Numbered from the stretch's first letter, positions 19,110 to 30,769 are shown. The stretch is 64,000 nucleotides of DNA from Stutzerimonas nitrititolerans (GCF_003696285.1 NZ_RFFL01000003.1:1-64000), one strand, 5' to 3'. The notes: a model not told the origin generated them from the letters alone. A program made the numbers and translations.

Positions 19110-20453
19110 TTAGCGGAGCCCCTCGAGCGTCTCCATCAGTACTCGTACCTTGTCGATCGATTCCTGATACTCGGCTTGCCAATCGGAGTCGGCGACGATG
19201 CCGCCGCCGCCCCAGCAGCGGACCTGGTCGTCCTTGAACAATAGGGTGCGGATGGCGATCGAGCTGTCCATTTCGCCCCGTACGTCGATGTACAGCAGCG
19301 AGCCGCAATAGATCGAGCGGTCGCTGGGTTCCAGCTCGTCGATGATCTGCACGGCGCGGATCTTGGGTGCACCGGTGATCGAGCCGCCGGGAAAGCTGCC
19401 GGCGAGCAGGTCGAAGGCATCGCAACCTTCGGCAAGCGTTCCGACCACGCTGCTGACCAGATGGTGAACGTTGGGGTAGCTCTCCAGCGCGAAGAGTTCG
19501 GGCACGCGGATGCTGCCGACCTGGCAGCTGCGGCCCAGGTCGTTGCGCAACAGGTCGACGATCATCAGGTTTTCCGCACGATCCTTGGGGCTGGCCAGCA
19601 GCGCCTGTGCCTCGGCGGCGTCGGCGTGAGGATCGGTCCGGCGGGGACGAGTGCCCTTGATCGGGCGCGTCTCGACTTCGCCAGCGCCGAGACGCAGGAA
19701 GCGCTCCGGCGAAAGACTGGCAATGGCGCCTTCCTCCAGCGCCATGAAGCCCGCATACGGTGTTGGGCAGGCCGCGCGCAGGCTGCAGTAGGCAGCCCAG
19801 GCGTCGCCCTGGCAGCGGGCGCGGAAGCGCTGCGCGTAGTTCACCTGGTAGCAGTCGCCTGCCTGGATGTAGTCCTGGATGCGGCCGAGCGCCTGGCGAT
19901 ATTCGGCCGCATCGATATCGGCCTCGAAGCGCCCCTGCAGCTGGAACGTCGCAGCGCTGGGCGTGGCGTCTGCGGTAAACAGCCTGACGAGCCGGTTTCG
20001 CTCGTCTTCCTCGACGCTCGGATGAAAGACCAGCTGGCTGCGCTGCAACTGGTGATCGCTGACCAGCGCCCAGGCGTACAGACCCATGCGTGCCGCCGGC
20101 AGGGCACAGTCGTCCACGCTGCGGTGGGGCAGCTGTTCGAGATGGCGGCCGAAGTCGTAGGCGAACATGCCGATCAAACCGCCGACGAAGGGCAGAGGAC
20201 TGTCGGCAGGCGCCTCGGCTGGTTCCAGCGTGCGCAGCGCCAGGCGCAGACGTTGCAGAAAATCGCGTCCCGCTTCGCCGGCCCCGGGTTGCAGTATCGC
20301 CAGCGGCCAGGCGCTCAGCAGGTCGTAGCGACCACGCTCGGCGGTGGGGCGGCCGGAGTCGAGCAGCACGGCGCCGGGTGCCTGGCGAATACGCGCGAAC
20401 CAGGCACTCGGGTCGGGGCGGTAGGGAAGAGGGTGCAGTGTACAGACGGACAT
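19110..20453 (-). CDS. pabB: Aminodeoxychorismate synthase component I
   Basis: A 447-residue chorismate-utilising enzyme making 4-amino-4-deoxychorismate for folate, with ammonia from a PabA partner encoded elsewhere. C-terminal motifs of the family are clear: SLSPERFLRL, IKGTRPRR, ENLMIVDLLRNDLGR, GSITGAPKIRA, CGSLLYID. The N-terminal anthranilate-synthase-I-like region is complete. It converges with the PhnD-like gene with a gap of only 4 bases. Confidence 0.93.
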   Translation of the reverse strand: MSVCTLHPLPYRPDPSAWFARIRQAPGAVLLDSGRPTAERGRYDLLSAWPLAILQPGAGEAGRDFLQRLRLALRTLEPAEAPADSPLPFVGGLIGMFAYDFGRHLEQLPHRSVDDCALPAARMGLYAWALVSDHQLQRSQLVFHPSVEEDERNRLVRLFTADATPSAATFQLQGRFEADIDAAEYRQALGRIQDYIQAGDCYQVNYAQRFRARCQGDAWAAYCSLRAACPTPYAGFMALEEGAIASLSPERFLRLGAGEVETRPIKGTRPRRTDPHADAAEAQALLASPKDRAENLMIVDLLRNDLGRSCQVGSIRVPELFALESYPNVHHLVSSVVGTLAEGCDAFDLLAGSFPGGSITGAPKIRAVQIIDELEPSDRSIYCGSLLYIDVRGEMDSSIAIRTLLFKDDQVRCWGGGGIVADSDWQAEYQESIDKVRVLMETLEGLR

Positions 20454-20494
20454 GGCGGTTTCGGTGGAGGCGCGGGGCCGATCAGCAGTGACTA

Positions 20495-20549
20495 CTAGGG
20501 GCTGTTGGCGTTTCGGCGCGGATGCGAGCGAAACGCCAGCAGATTCTAG
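20495..20549. repeat. Short inverted repeat related to the element at 85-355
   Basis: An arm at 20495-20515 (CTAGGGGCTGTTGGCG then TTTCG) pairs with 20529-20549 at 17 of 21 positions, around a 13-base loop. The arms begin with CTAG and resemble the ends of the MITE-like element (CTAGGGTCTGTTCCCG then TTTCG). The repeat contains the stop codon of the ATP-grasp gene and could act as its terminator, although no T tract is present. Confidence 0.6.
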
Positions 20550-21529
20550 TCGTGAGCCGGAACATGCCCGAACAGTTCCTGCGCGAAGGCCACGCGCTGC
20601 TCGGGGGTTTCCTGGATGCCTTTTTCCCGGAGATCGGCGATGCGCGACTCCACGGCCTGGGTCCGATGGGTCAGGCCACAGTCGTTGGCGATCTGGATGT
20701 TCAGCCCGGGGCGCGCGTTGAGCTCGAGGATCAGCGGCCCCTTGTCCACATCGAGCACCATGTCGACGCCGATGTAACCCAGGCCGCAGAGTTCGTAGCA
20801 GCCCGCCGCCAGCTTCATGAAGCCGTCCCAGTTGGGCAGTTGCACACCGTCCACCGCGTTGGTGGTGTCGGGGTGCTTGGAGATCTTGTTGTTCAGCCAG
20901 GTGCCGCGCAGGGTGATACCGGTGGCCAGATCCACGCCGACGCCGATGGCGCCCTGGTGCAGGTTGGCCTTGCCGCCGGACTGGCGGGTCGGCAGGCGCA
21001 GCATGGCCATGACCGGGTAGCCCATCAGCACGATGATGCGGATGTCCGGTACGCCTTCGTAGCTGATGCTCTTGAAGATCGGGTCGGGCGTCACCCGATA
21101 CTCGATCAGCGCGCGGTCGCGCAGACCACCCAGCGAATAAAGGCCGGTGAGGATATTGGAGATCTGATGCTCGATCTCCTCATGGGTGATGATCTTTCCC
21201 GAAACCGTCCGGTAGCGGCCCTCGAAGCGGTCGGCGATCACCAGGATGCCGTCGCCGCCGGCACCCTGCGCCGGCTTGACGACGAAGTCGACGTGATCCT
21301 TGACGATGTCCTTGAGCTTGTCGATGTCCTTTTCGGTCTCGATGATCCCGTACATTTCCGGTACGTGAATGCCGGCCTCGATGGCGCGTTCCTTGGTGAT
21401 GATCTTGTCGTCGACGATCGGGTACAGGTTGCGCTTGTTGTACTTGAGCACATAGTCGGCATTACGGCGATTGATGCCCATGATGCCTTTGGCTTCGAGG
21501 GCCTTCCAGGTTTTGATCAGACCGAACAT
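20546..21529 (-). CDS. RimK-like ATP-grasp ligase (alpha-L-glutamate ligase-like)
   Basis: A 327-residue ATP-grasp protein. The ATP-binding features FVVKPAQGAGGDGILVI, the EYRVTPD and VPDIRIIVL segments, and a C-terminal DMVLDVDKGPLILELNARPG metal-binding strand are visible. By family it would join an amino acid or peptide to another amine through an acyl-phosphate. It is the last of three minus-strand genes with a 7TM/inactive-transglutaminase protein and a secreted retropepsin-like protein; the three recur together in Pseudomonas and related names (Rlo) have been used, from memory. The natural substrate is not known to me. Confidence 0.85.
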   Translation of the reverse strand: MFGLIKTWKALEAKGIMGINRRNADYVLKYNKRNLYPIVDDKIITKERAIEAGIHVPEMYGIIETEKDIDKLKDIVKDHVDFVVKPAQGAGGDGILVIADRFEGRYRTVSGKIITHEEIEHQISNILTGLYSLGGLRDRALIEYRVTPDPIFKSISYEGVPDIRIIVLMGYPVMAMLRLPTRQSGGKANLHQGAIGVGVDLATGITLRGTWLNNKISKHPDTTNAVDGVQLPNWDGFMKLAAGCYELCGLGYIGVDMVLDVDKGPLILELNARPGLNIQIANDCGLTHRTQAVESRIADLREKGIQETPEQRVAFAQELFGHVPAHD

Positions 21530-21533
21530 GGGC

Positions 21534-23060
21534 TCAATCCTTCAGAAAGGCTTTGAAACGGAACAGCTCGGTCAGCCGATAGCCGCGGTAGCGACCCATC
21601 GCCAGCATGAAGCCCACCATGATCAGCAGCACCGCCGGGAAGGTGAAGATGAAGTAGGTCAGTTCCGGGATGTTCATCAGCATGAACGACAGGCTCGCGG
21701 CGATCAGGGTGCCGACCGCCACCTTGAAGGCATGGCCGCCGCCGCGTTCTTCCCAGGTGATGGACAGGCGTTCGATGGTCATGGTCAGGATCACCATTGG
21801 GAACAGCGATACCGAGAGGCCGCGTTCCAGGCCGAGCTTGTGGCTGAACAGGCTGATCACCGCGATGAGCACTACGACGAAGGTGAGCACCACCGAAAGC
21901 CGCGGCAGCATCTGCAGCTTGAGGTGTTCCAGGTAGGAGCGCAGCGACAGCCCCAGCGCGGTGATCAGCGTGAAGAGGATGATGCCGAAGCCGATCTGCG
22001 TTTCGCGGAAGGCCAGGGCGATCAGCACCGGGGTGAAGGTACCGAGGGTCTGCAGGCCGCCCAGGTTGCGCAGGATGAGGATCACCAGCACGCCGATGGG
22101 GATCATGATCATGATCTGGTAGGTCTGCTGGGTCTGTAGTGGCAGGCCGTACAGCGAGTACTCGAGGAAATCCGCGTCGGTGTTCTCGTCGGTCAGCTTG
22201 GCCAGGCGGATGGCGTTCATTTCGCTGCGGTTGAGCGTGAAGGAAACCTGTGCATTGCGGCCACCTTCGAGGCTGAGCAGAGGCTCGTCGCCGGTCCACC
22301 AGATCAGGCGGTCGGCCGGCAGACCCTGTTCGCCGGTTTCCGGGTTGAAGTACAGCCACTTGTTGCCATTGAAGCTGCGCAGCCAGAGTTCCGGCGTCTG
22401 GGCGATTTCGCTGGCCAGGCGCACGGTGTGTACGCGCTCCATGGGAACGTGGGCGATGGACAGCAGCAGCTCGATGACCCGTGCCTTGTTGGACGAATCG
22501 GTATCGCCACCCAGCAGCAGCTTCACGTTGTCGTCATTGGCGTTGTTGACGCGCTTGATGGCTTCGCTGATGAAGGTCTCGACGTCGGCCGAGTGCTGGC
22601 GAATCGGCGACAGTAGGGCTTCGGCGGCGATCTTCTCGGGGCCCTCGACGGGGATGCTGTCGCGGAATATCGGGCCTTCGGCCCGGGTCTGCTCACCGCT
22701 GTAGCGCTTGGTCAGCACCAGGCGGTAATACAGCGTCTGGCTGCCGTTGACCCGGCGCGCGGACCAGGTCACCCGGCGGTTGCCATCGGCACGGTTGATG
22801 CTGACGCCGTAGTTGTTGGAAATGAAGCTTTCGTTGAGGCTGACGAATTCCTGGTTCAGCGGCGGTACGTACATCTGCAGCTTGACCGGCTCGCGGGCGT
22901 TGGCCTGGAACTCGACCTTGGCGTCGATATTCCACAGGTCATCCGTTTCGTTTTCAGCCACCGGAATGCCGAGAACGAAGATCTGGTACGCGGTAATCGA
23001 GATGCCCAGGGCGACGAGCAGGAAGATCAGTACTTTCAGATGCAGGGTAAGCGCGCGCAT
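21534..23060 (-). CDS. 7TM membrane protein with inactive transglutaminase-like domain
   Basis: A 508-residue protein: one N-terminal TM (residues 8-28), a periplasmic domain of about 290 residues, then about seven TM helices (from QIMIMIPIGVLVILIL to FTFPAVLLIMVGFMLAM). The middle of the periplasmic part (NNANDDNVKLLLGG, ELLLSIAHVPMERVHTV, WLYFNPETGEQG) resembles a transglutaminase fold, but the catalytic Cys is absent, so it should bind peptides rather than cut or join them. It lies 5 bases from the flanking genes on each side, a tight operon. Its role is probably coupled to the ATP-grasp ligase; osmotic-stress tolerance has been linked to related proteins, from memory. Confidence 0.82.
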   Translation of the reverse strand: MRALTLHLKVLIFLLVALGISITAYQIFVLGIPVAENETDDLWNIDAKVEFQANAREPVKLQMYVPPLNQEFVSLNESFISNNYGVSINRADGNRRVTWSARRVNGSQTLYYRLVLTKRYSGEQTRAEGPIFRDSIPVEGPEKIAAEALLSPIRQHSADVETFISEAIKRVNNANDDNVKLLLGGDTDSSNKARVIELLLSIAHVPMERVHTVRLASEIAQTPELWLRSFNGNKWLYFNPETGEQGLPADRLIWWTGDEPLLSLEGGRNAQVSFTLNRSEMNAIRLAKLTDENTDADFLEYSLYGLPLQTQQTYQIMIMIPIGVLVILILRNLGGLQTLGTFTPVLIALAFRETQIGFGIILFTLITALGLSLRSYLEHLKLQMLPRLSVVLTFVVVLIAVISLFSHKLGLERGLSVSLFPMVILTMTIERLSITWEERGGGHAFKVAVGTLIAASLSFMLMNIPELTYFIFTFPAVLLIMVGFMLAMGRYRGYRLTELFRFKAFLKD

Positions 23061-23065
23061 GGGTA

Positions 23066-23602
23066 TTACTCGTCAGCGTCGGATTCGGTGATGCAACCGG
23101 GCTTGCCGGCCACGTAGGTAAGGCTTGGATCGATCAGCGCGCCAAAGCGGGTAAGCGCATCGGAACCTATGAGAAGCGGGTATTGGAAAGCGGTACGGTC
23201 CGTCAGGTTCACTTCGATGTTGCGCAGGGCGGTGCCCATGCACATCTGCAGCTCGATGACGGGGCGGGCCGTGTAGGTCTTGTCTTCCTCGGGGTCGAAG
23301 TCTCCGGCACGGCGCTTGATCCTGCTGATGCGCGTCAGCGGGCGCTCGATCGGGTGCGCGTGTGCCTCGTCGATCGCCAGATAGAAACGTACCCAGTTCT
23401 TCCCGTCACGCTTGAAACGCTCGATGTCGCGCGCGCTGAGCGAGGCGGTCTGTGCGCCGGTATCCAGCTTGGCGGGGAGTTCCAGATCGAAGTCCGGTAG
23501 CGCGACATGCTCGTTGAGCCCGTAAACGGTTTTGCTCTCGGCGTGACTGATAAAGGGGGTCAGCAGCAAGCAGAGCAACAATGAGTAGGGTTTGACTCTC
23601 AT
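23066..23602 (-). CDS. Secreted retropepsin-like aspartic protease homologue
   Basis: A 178-residue exported protein: signal peptide (MRVKPYSLLLCLLLTPFISHA), then a domain of the retropepsin-like family often annotated as ATP-dependent zinc protease. KLDTGAQTASLSA has the aspartic-protease D-T-G-A catalytic signature, followed by flap-like strands and LIGSDALTRFGALIDP. First gene of the minus-strand trio. It may cleave the peptide bonds made by the ATP-grasp partner, but in the periplasm. The ATG at 23602 was chosen because the signal peptide starts there; in-frame sequence upstream is not protein-like. Confidence 0.8.
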   Translation of the reverse strand: MRVKPYSLLLCLLLTPFISHAESKTVYGLNEHVALPDFDLELPAKLDTGAQTASLSARDIERFKRDGKNWVRFYLAIDEAHAHPIERPLTRISRIKRRAGDFDPEEDKTYTARPVIELQMCMGTALRNIEVNLTDRTAFQYPLLIGSDALTRFGALIDPSLTYVAGKPGCITESDADE

Positions 23603-23784
23603 AGATCCAGTTGTTTTTTTCGGGAGGTCGAAGGAGCGCGGGAAGGAGCAGGCCCACCGACTTGAGAGCGGCCGGTGGGTACTGAACGCGATGTAGCGCG
23701 GCATTCTAGCATGGCGTTTTGGGGGTCGCGACTGGCTGTGAAAGGCCATGCGCCGAGTGCGGCCATCGCCTTTGTCGAATTTCC

Positions 23785-23872
23785 ATGTGTCGACAATATA
23801 CTTTTGGATGCCTTGACGATCTGGTGCCTCGGGGGTAGCTTGCCTCACATATCGGATCAATGTGTCGACAAT
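23785..23872 (+). promoter_or_regulatory. Twin 13-bp operators before the prp regulator
   Basis: ATGTGTCGACAAT occurs at 23785-23797 and again at 23860-23872, 75 bases apart. Each contains the palindrome TGTCGACA. The second copy ends two bases before the likely ATG of the regulator. The pattern is that of a GntR/FadR-type autoregulatory operator pair, with possible DNA looping. Confidence 0.7.
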
Positions 23873-23873
23873 C

Positions 23874-24590
23874 ATGCTGGATGTAGTGGATGTACCTCTT
23901 TCTGGGCAGGCCGACAGTGGAACACTTTCGGAGCACGTGTTCCGCCTGATCCAGGCAGCCATCGTCAAGGGCGAGATCGCGCCGGGGAGCAAGATCTCCG
24001 AGCCGGAGCTGGCACGCACCTACGGCATCAGCCGCGGGCCGCTGCGTGAGGCGATCCACCGGCTGGAAGGGCAGAAGCTGCTGGTGCGGGTGCCACATGT
24101 GGGCGCACGGGTGGTATCGCTCGGTCATGCCGAGCTGATCGAACTCTACGAGATTCGCGAGTCCCTGGAAGGCATGGCCTGCCGGCTGGCCGCCGAGCGC
24201 ATGACCGAAAGCGAGATCGACGAGCTGCGCCAGGTGTTGCAGACCCACGAGCGCGACGAGGCCTTTCAGGCCGGAGTCGGCTACTACCAGCAGGAAGGCG
24301 ATTTCGACTTTCACTATCGGATCATCCAGGGCAGCGGCAACCGCACCCTGGCCAAGTTGCTGTGTGACGAGCTCTATCAACTGGTGCGCATGTACCGCAT
24401 CCAGTTCTCCACTACACCTAACAGGCCGCACCAGGCCTTCGCCGAGCATCACCGGATCCTCGACGCCATTGCCGATCGCGATGGCGAACTGGCGGAGCTG
24501 CTGATGCGCCGCCATATCGCTGCCTCCAAGCGTAACGTCGAGCGCCACTTCAAGAGCGCTCTGGAACAAACACCACATATAAAGGGGTAA
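23874..24590 (+). CDS. prpR: GntR-family (FadR subfamily) regulator of propionate catabolism
   Basis: A 238-residue regulator: N-terminal winged helix (ELARTYGISRGPLREAIHRL) and a C-terminal FCD ligand domain with helix NRPHQAFAEHHRILDAI typical of metal/carboxylate binding. It heads the prpB-prpC-acnD-prpF operon with a 3-base gap to prpB, as in other pseudomonads, where it probably responds to 2-methylcitrate. The ATG at 23874 lacks a clear ribosome binding site, and a GTG at 23862 lies within the operator. It is unrelated to the sigma-54-type PrpR of enterics. Confidence 0.85.
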   Translation: MLDVVDVPLSGQADSGTLSEHVFRLIQAAIVKGEIAPGSKISEPELARTYGISRGPLREAIHRLEGQKLLVRVPHVGARVVSLGHAELIELYEIRESLEGMACRLAAERMTESEIDELRQVLQTHERDEAFQAGVGYYQQEGDFDFHYRIIQGSGNRTLAKLLCDELYQLVRMYRIQFSTTPNRPHQAFAEHHRILDAIADRDGELAELLMRRHIAASKRNVERHFKSALEQTPHIKG

Positions 24591-24593
24591 TGC

Positions 24594-25481
24594 ATGACTC
24601 TTCCCACTGCCGGTCAGCGTTTCCGTGACGCCGTGGCCAACGAGCATCCGCTTCAGGTCGTCGGCGCGATCAATGCCAACCATGCGCTGCTGGCGCAGCG
24701 TGCCGGCTTCAAGGCCATCTACCTGTCCGGTGGTGGCGTCGCGGCCGGCTCGCTGGGCCTGCCGGATCTGGGCATCAGTGGCCTGGACGACGTGCTGACC
24801 GACGTGCGCCGCATCACCGATGTCTGCGATCTGCCCTTGCTGGTGGATGTGGATACCGGTTTCGGCTCCTCCGCGTTCAACGTGGCGCGCACCGTCAAGT
24901 CGATGATCAAGTTCGGCGCTGCGGCCATCCATATCGAGGACCAGGTCGGCGCCAAGCGCTGCGGCCATCGCCCGAACAAGGAGATCGTCTCCCAGCAGGA
25001 AATGGTCGACCGCATCAAGGCGGCCGTCGATGCCCGTACCGATGACAGCTTCGTGATCATGGCGCGTACCGATGCGCTGGCCGTGGAAGGCCTGAACGCC
25101 GCCCTGGATCGCGCTGCCGCCTGCATCGAGGCGGGTGCCGACATGATCTTCCCCGAGGCGATCACCGAACTGGCGATGTACAAGACCTTCGCCGATCGCG
25201 TGAAGGCGCCGATCCTGGCCAACATCACCGAATTCGGCGCCACGCCGCTGTACACCACCGAGGAACTGGCCGGGGTAGACGTTTCCCTGGTGCTCTATCC
25301 GCTGTCGGCTTTCCGCGCCATGAACAAGGCGGCGGAGAACGTCTATACCGCGATCCGACGCGACGGCACGCAGAAGAATGTGGTCGATACCATGCAGACC
25401 CGCATGGAACTCTACGATCGCATCAACTACCACGCTTTCGAGCAGAGCCTCGATGCGTTGTTCGCTCAGAAGAAGAGCTGA
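24594..25481 (+). CDS. prpB: 2-methylisocitrate lyase
   Basis: A 295-residue isocitrate-lyase-superfamily enzyme cleaving 2-methylisocitrate into pyruvate and succinate, the last step of the methylcitrate cycle. The active-site loop KRCGHRPNK places the catalytic cysteine at Cys123; the metal-binding DVDTGFG and the IEDQ segment are present. An AAAGGGG ribosome site precedes the ATG at 24594. Confidence 0.96.
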   Translation: MTLPTAGQRFRDAVANEHPLQVVGAINANHALLAQRAGFKAIYLSGGGVAAGSLGLPDLGISGLDDVLTDVRRITDVCDLPLLVDVDTGFGSSAFNVARTVKSMIKFGAAAIHIEDQVGAKRCGHRPNKEIVSQQEMVDRIKAAVDARTDDSFVIMARTDALAVEGLNAALDRAAACIEAGADMIFPEAITELAMYKTFADRVKAPILANITEFGATPLYTTEELAGVDVSLVLYPLSAFRAMNKAAENVYTAIRRDGTQKNVVDTMQTRMELYDRINYHAFEQSLDALFAQKKS

Positions 25482-25561
25482 GCGCATCGGCTCCGATGTG
25501 TCGGAGCCTTCCATCGACGTGATGAGCAGTATCCAGAATAAATCCAATAAGGAGATAACAA

Positions 25562-26689
25562 ATGGCTGAAGCAAAGGTATTGAGCGGAGCAGGGCTGCGC
25601 GGACAGGTTGCCGGGCAAACGGCGTTGTGCACGGTGGGCAAGGAAGGTGCGGGTCTGACCTATCGCGGTTATGACGTGCGCGACCTGGCCGAGCATTGCT
25701 GTTTCGAAGAGGTCGCCTACCTGCTGTTCCACGGCGAACTGCCCAACGCCGAGCAGCTCGCGGCGTACCAGGCTCGTCTGCATCAGTGGCGCGACCTGCC
25801 GGACGTGCTCAAGGAGGTGCTGGAGCGTGCGCCGTCCAACGCGCATCCCATGGATGTGATCCGTACCGCCTGCTCGGTGATGGGCATGCTCGAGCCCGAG
25901 CAGGACTTCTCGCAGCAGCAGGACCGGGCTGACCGTCTGGTGGCGATGGCTCCGTCGGTCATGGCTTACTGGTACCGTTTCAGCCATGGCGGCCAGCGCA
26001 TCAACTGCAATAGCGACGAGGCGACGCTCGGCGGTCACTTCCTTGCGTTGCTGCACGGGCGCAAGCCGAGCGAGCTGGAAGTGAAGGTCATGAACGTCTC
26101 GCTGATTCTCTATGCCGAGCACGAGTTCAACGCCTCGACCTTCACGGCTCGGGTGTGTGCCTCGACCCTGTCCGACATCTATTCCTGCGTGACCGGTGCC
26201 GTCGGTTCGCTGCGCGGCCCGCTGCATGGCGGCGCGAACGAGGCGGCGATGGAGCTGATCCAGCGCTTCAACACACCGGAAGAGGCCCGTGAAGGCCTGC
26301 TGGGCATGCTCGAGCGCAAGGAAAAGATCATGGGCTTCGGCCACGCGATCTACCGTGAAAGCGATCCGCGCAACGAAGTCATCAAGGAATGGGCCAAGAA
26401 GCTGGCCGACACCGTGGGAGACACCAAGCTCTACCCGATATCGGTGGCGATCGACGAGACCATGTGGGAGCAGAAGAAGCTCTTCCCCAACGCCGATTTC
26501 TACCATGCCTCGGCGTACCACTTCATGGGCATTCCGACCCCGCTGTTCACCCCGATCTTCGTGTGCTCTCGCCTGGTTGGCTGGTGCAGCCACGTGTTCG
26601 AGCAGCGCGCCAATAACCGCATCATTCGTCCAAGTGCCGAGTACATCGGCCCGGAACAGCGCAAGGTCGTACCGATCGATCAGCGTTGA
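25562..26689 (+). CDS. prpC: 2-methylcitrate synthase
   Basis: A 375-residue citrate-synthase-family enzyme condensing propionyl-CoA with oxaloacetate. Conserved segments include GLTYRGYDVRDLAEH, GSLRGPLHGGANE (active-site His in LHGG), and KIMGFGHAIYRESDPRN. The short length and the operon identify it as the methylcitrate enzyme rather than GltA. It follows prpB by 80 bases with an AAGGAG ribosome site. Confidence 0.95.
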   Translation: MAEAKVLSGAGLRGQVAGQTALCTVGKEGAGLTYRGYDVRDLAEHCCFEEVAYLLFHGELPNAEQLAAYQARLHQWRDLPDVLKEVLERAPSNAHPMDVIRTACSVMGMLEPEQDFSQQQDRADRLVAMAPSVMAYWYRFSHGGQRINCNSDEATLGGHFLALLHGRKPSELEVKVMNVSLILYAEHEFNASTFTARVCASTLSDIYSCVTGAVGSLRGPLHGGANEAAMELIQRFNTPEEAREGLLGMLERKEKIMGFGHAIYRESDPRNEVIKEWAKKLADTVGDTKLYPISVAIDETMWEQKKLFPNADFYHASAYHFMGIPTPLFTPIFVCSRLVGWCSHVFEQRANNRIIRPSAEYIGPEQRKVVPIDQR

Positions 26690-26761
26690 GCCGCCAGGGG
26701 CGGGCCGGGCGACCGGTCCGCTCACCCTCGCTTCACGAAACAACATCATCGAGTCCATGGC

Positions 26762-29359
<2,598 letters not shown>

Positions 29360-29368
29360 CGTCGCGAT

Positions 29369-29455
29369 GTAGGGTGGATGTCGCTTCTTACATCCACCGC
29401 GCCACCGCTCGGTGGTTCGCCACCCGGTGAATCGGTAAAGCGTGATCCACCCTGC
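29369..29455. repeat. Hairpin-rich intergenic repeat (GTAGGGTGGAT type)
   Basis: GTAGGGTGGAT at 29369-29379 has a partial inverted partner (ATCCACCCTGCG) at 29445-29456. Inside, GGTGGATGT (29373-29381) pairs with ACATCCACC (29390-29398). The same 11-base word occurs at 2511-2521 before pqqD. This is a common type of dispersed repeat in Pseudomonas intergenic DNA, here between acnD and prpF. Confidence 0.6.
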
Positions 29456-29515
29456 GTCTGCATTCCATTCCCGCTGCCGCCCTCTGGCGGCAGCGTTTCA
29501 TGAGGATTCGCTTTC

Positions 29516-30703
29516 ATGGCTCATGTACCCCAGATCAAGATTCCCGCTACCTACATGCGCGGCGGCACCAGCAAGGGCGTGTTCTTTCGCCTGCAGGACC
29601 TGCCTGAGCCATGCCAGGTACCGGGCGAGGCGCGTGACAAGCTGTTCATGCGCGTAATCGGCAGTCCCGATCCCTATGCCGCCCATATCGACGGCATGGG
29701 CGGCGCCACTTCCAGCACCAGCAAGTGCGTGATCCTGTCGAAGAGCAGCCAGCCCGATCATGACGTGGATTACCTCTACGGCCAGGTCTCCATCGACAAG
29801 CCCTTCGTCGACTGGAGCGGCAACTGCGGCAACCTGTCCACCGGCGCAGGCGCCTTCGCCATCCATGCGGGGCTGGTCGATCCGGCACGTATCCCGGAAA
29901 ACGGCACCTGTGTGGTGCGCATCTGGCAGGCCAACATCCAGAAGACCATCATCGCCCACGTGCCGGTCAGCAATGGCCAGGTGCAGGAAACCGGTGATTT
30001 CGAGCTGGACGGCGTGACCTTCCCGGCGGCGGAAATCGTGCTGGAGTTCCTCGATCCGTCGGATGATGGAGAGGAGGGTGGCTCGATGTTCCCTACCGGC
30101 AATCTGGTCGACGAGCTGGAAGTACCGGGTATTGGCACCTTCAAGGCGACGATGATCAGCGCCGGCATCCCCACCGTGTTCGTCAATGCCGAGGACATCG
30201 GCTACCAGGGCACCGAGCTGCGCGAGGACATCAACGGCGATCCGGCACAGCTGGCCCGTTTCGAAAAGATCCGCGTGGCGGGCGCGCTGCGCATGGGCCT
30301 GATCAAGACGGCCGAAGAGGCGCTGACCCGCCAGCACACGCCGAAGGTCGCTTTCATCAGCCAGCCCAAGTCCTACAAGGCCTCCAGCGGCAAGACCATC
30401 GAAGCCGGCGAAGTCGACCTGCTGGTGCGCGCGTTGTCCATGGGCAAGCTGCACCACGCCATGATGGGCACCTGCGCGGTGGCTATCGGCACGGCAGCGG
30501 CAGTGCCCGGTACGCTGGTGAATCTGGCGGCCGGTGGTAATGATCGGGAGGCGGTACGCTTCGGCCATCCGTCCGGCACGCTGCGTGTCGGCGCCGAGGC
30601 CCGGCAGGTCGATGGCCAGTGGACGGTGACCAAGGCGATCATGAGCCGCAGCGCGCGCGTTCTCATGGAGGGAGCGGTGCGCGTGCCGGGGGACAGCTTC
30701 TAA
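29516..30703 (+). CDS. prpF: 2-methylaconitate cis-trans isomerase PrpF
   Basis: A 395-residue protein of the PrpF/diaminopimelate-epimerase-like family. It isomerises the trans-2-methylaconitate made by AcnD to the cis form for hydration. The family hallmark PATYMRGGTSKGVFF near the N-terminus and the segment DWSGNCGNLSTGAGAFA are clear. It is the last gene of the operon here, ending 17 bases before a bidirectional terminator. In P. aeruginosa prpD follows; it is missing at this place. Confidence 0.95.
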   Translation: MAHVPQIKIPATYMRGGTSKGVFFRLQDLPEPCQVPGEARDKLFMRVIGSPDPYAAHIDGMGGATSSTSKCVILSKSSQPDHDVDYLYGQVSIDKPFVDWSGNCGNLSTGAGAFAIHAGLVDPARIPENGTCVVRIWQANIQKTIIAHVPVSNGQVQETGDFELDGVTFPAAEIVLEFLDPSDDGEEGGSMFPTGNLVDELEVPGIGTFKATMISAGIPTVFVNAEDIGYQGTELREDINGDPAQLARFEKIRVAGALRMGLIKTAEEALTRQHTPKVAFISQPKSYKASSGKTIEAGEVDLLVRALSMGKLHHAMMGTCAVAIGTAAAVPGTLVNLAAGGNDREAVRFGHPSGTLRVGAEARQVDGQWTVTKAIMSRSARVLMEGAVRVPGDSF

Positions 30704-30720
30704 TCGCCCATGTCGATCCC

Positions 30721-30753
30721 AACAAAAAGTCCGCACCAAGCGGACTTTTTGTT
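30721..30753. terminator. Bidirectional terminator between prpF and ppsR
   Basis: AACAAAAAGTCCGC, loop, GCGGACTTTTTGTT: a symmetrical stem with A and T runs on both sides, serving the convergent prp operon and ppsR. Confidence 0.9.
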
Positions 30754-30769
30754 GTCTAGCGAAGCGGCG

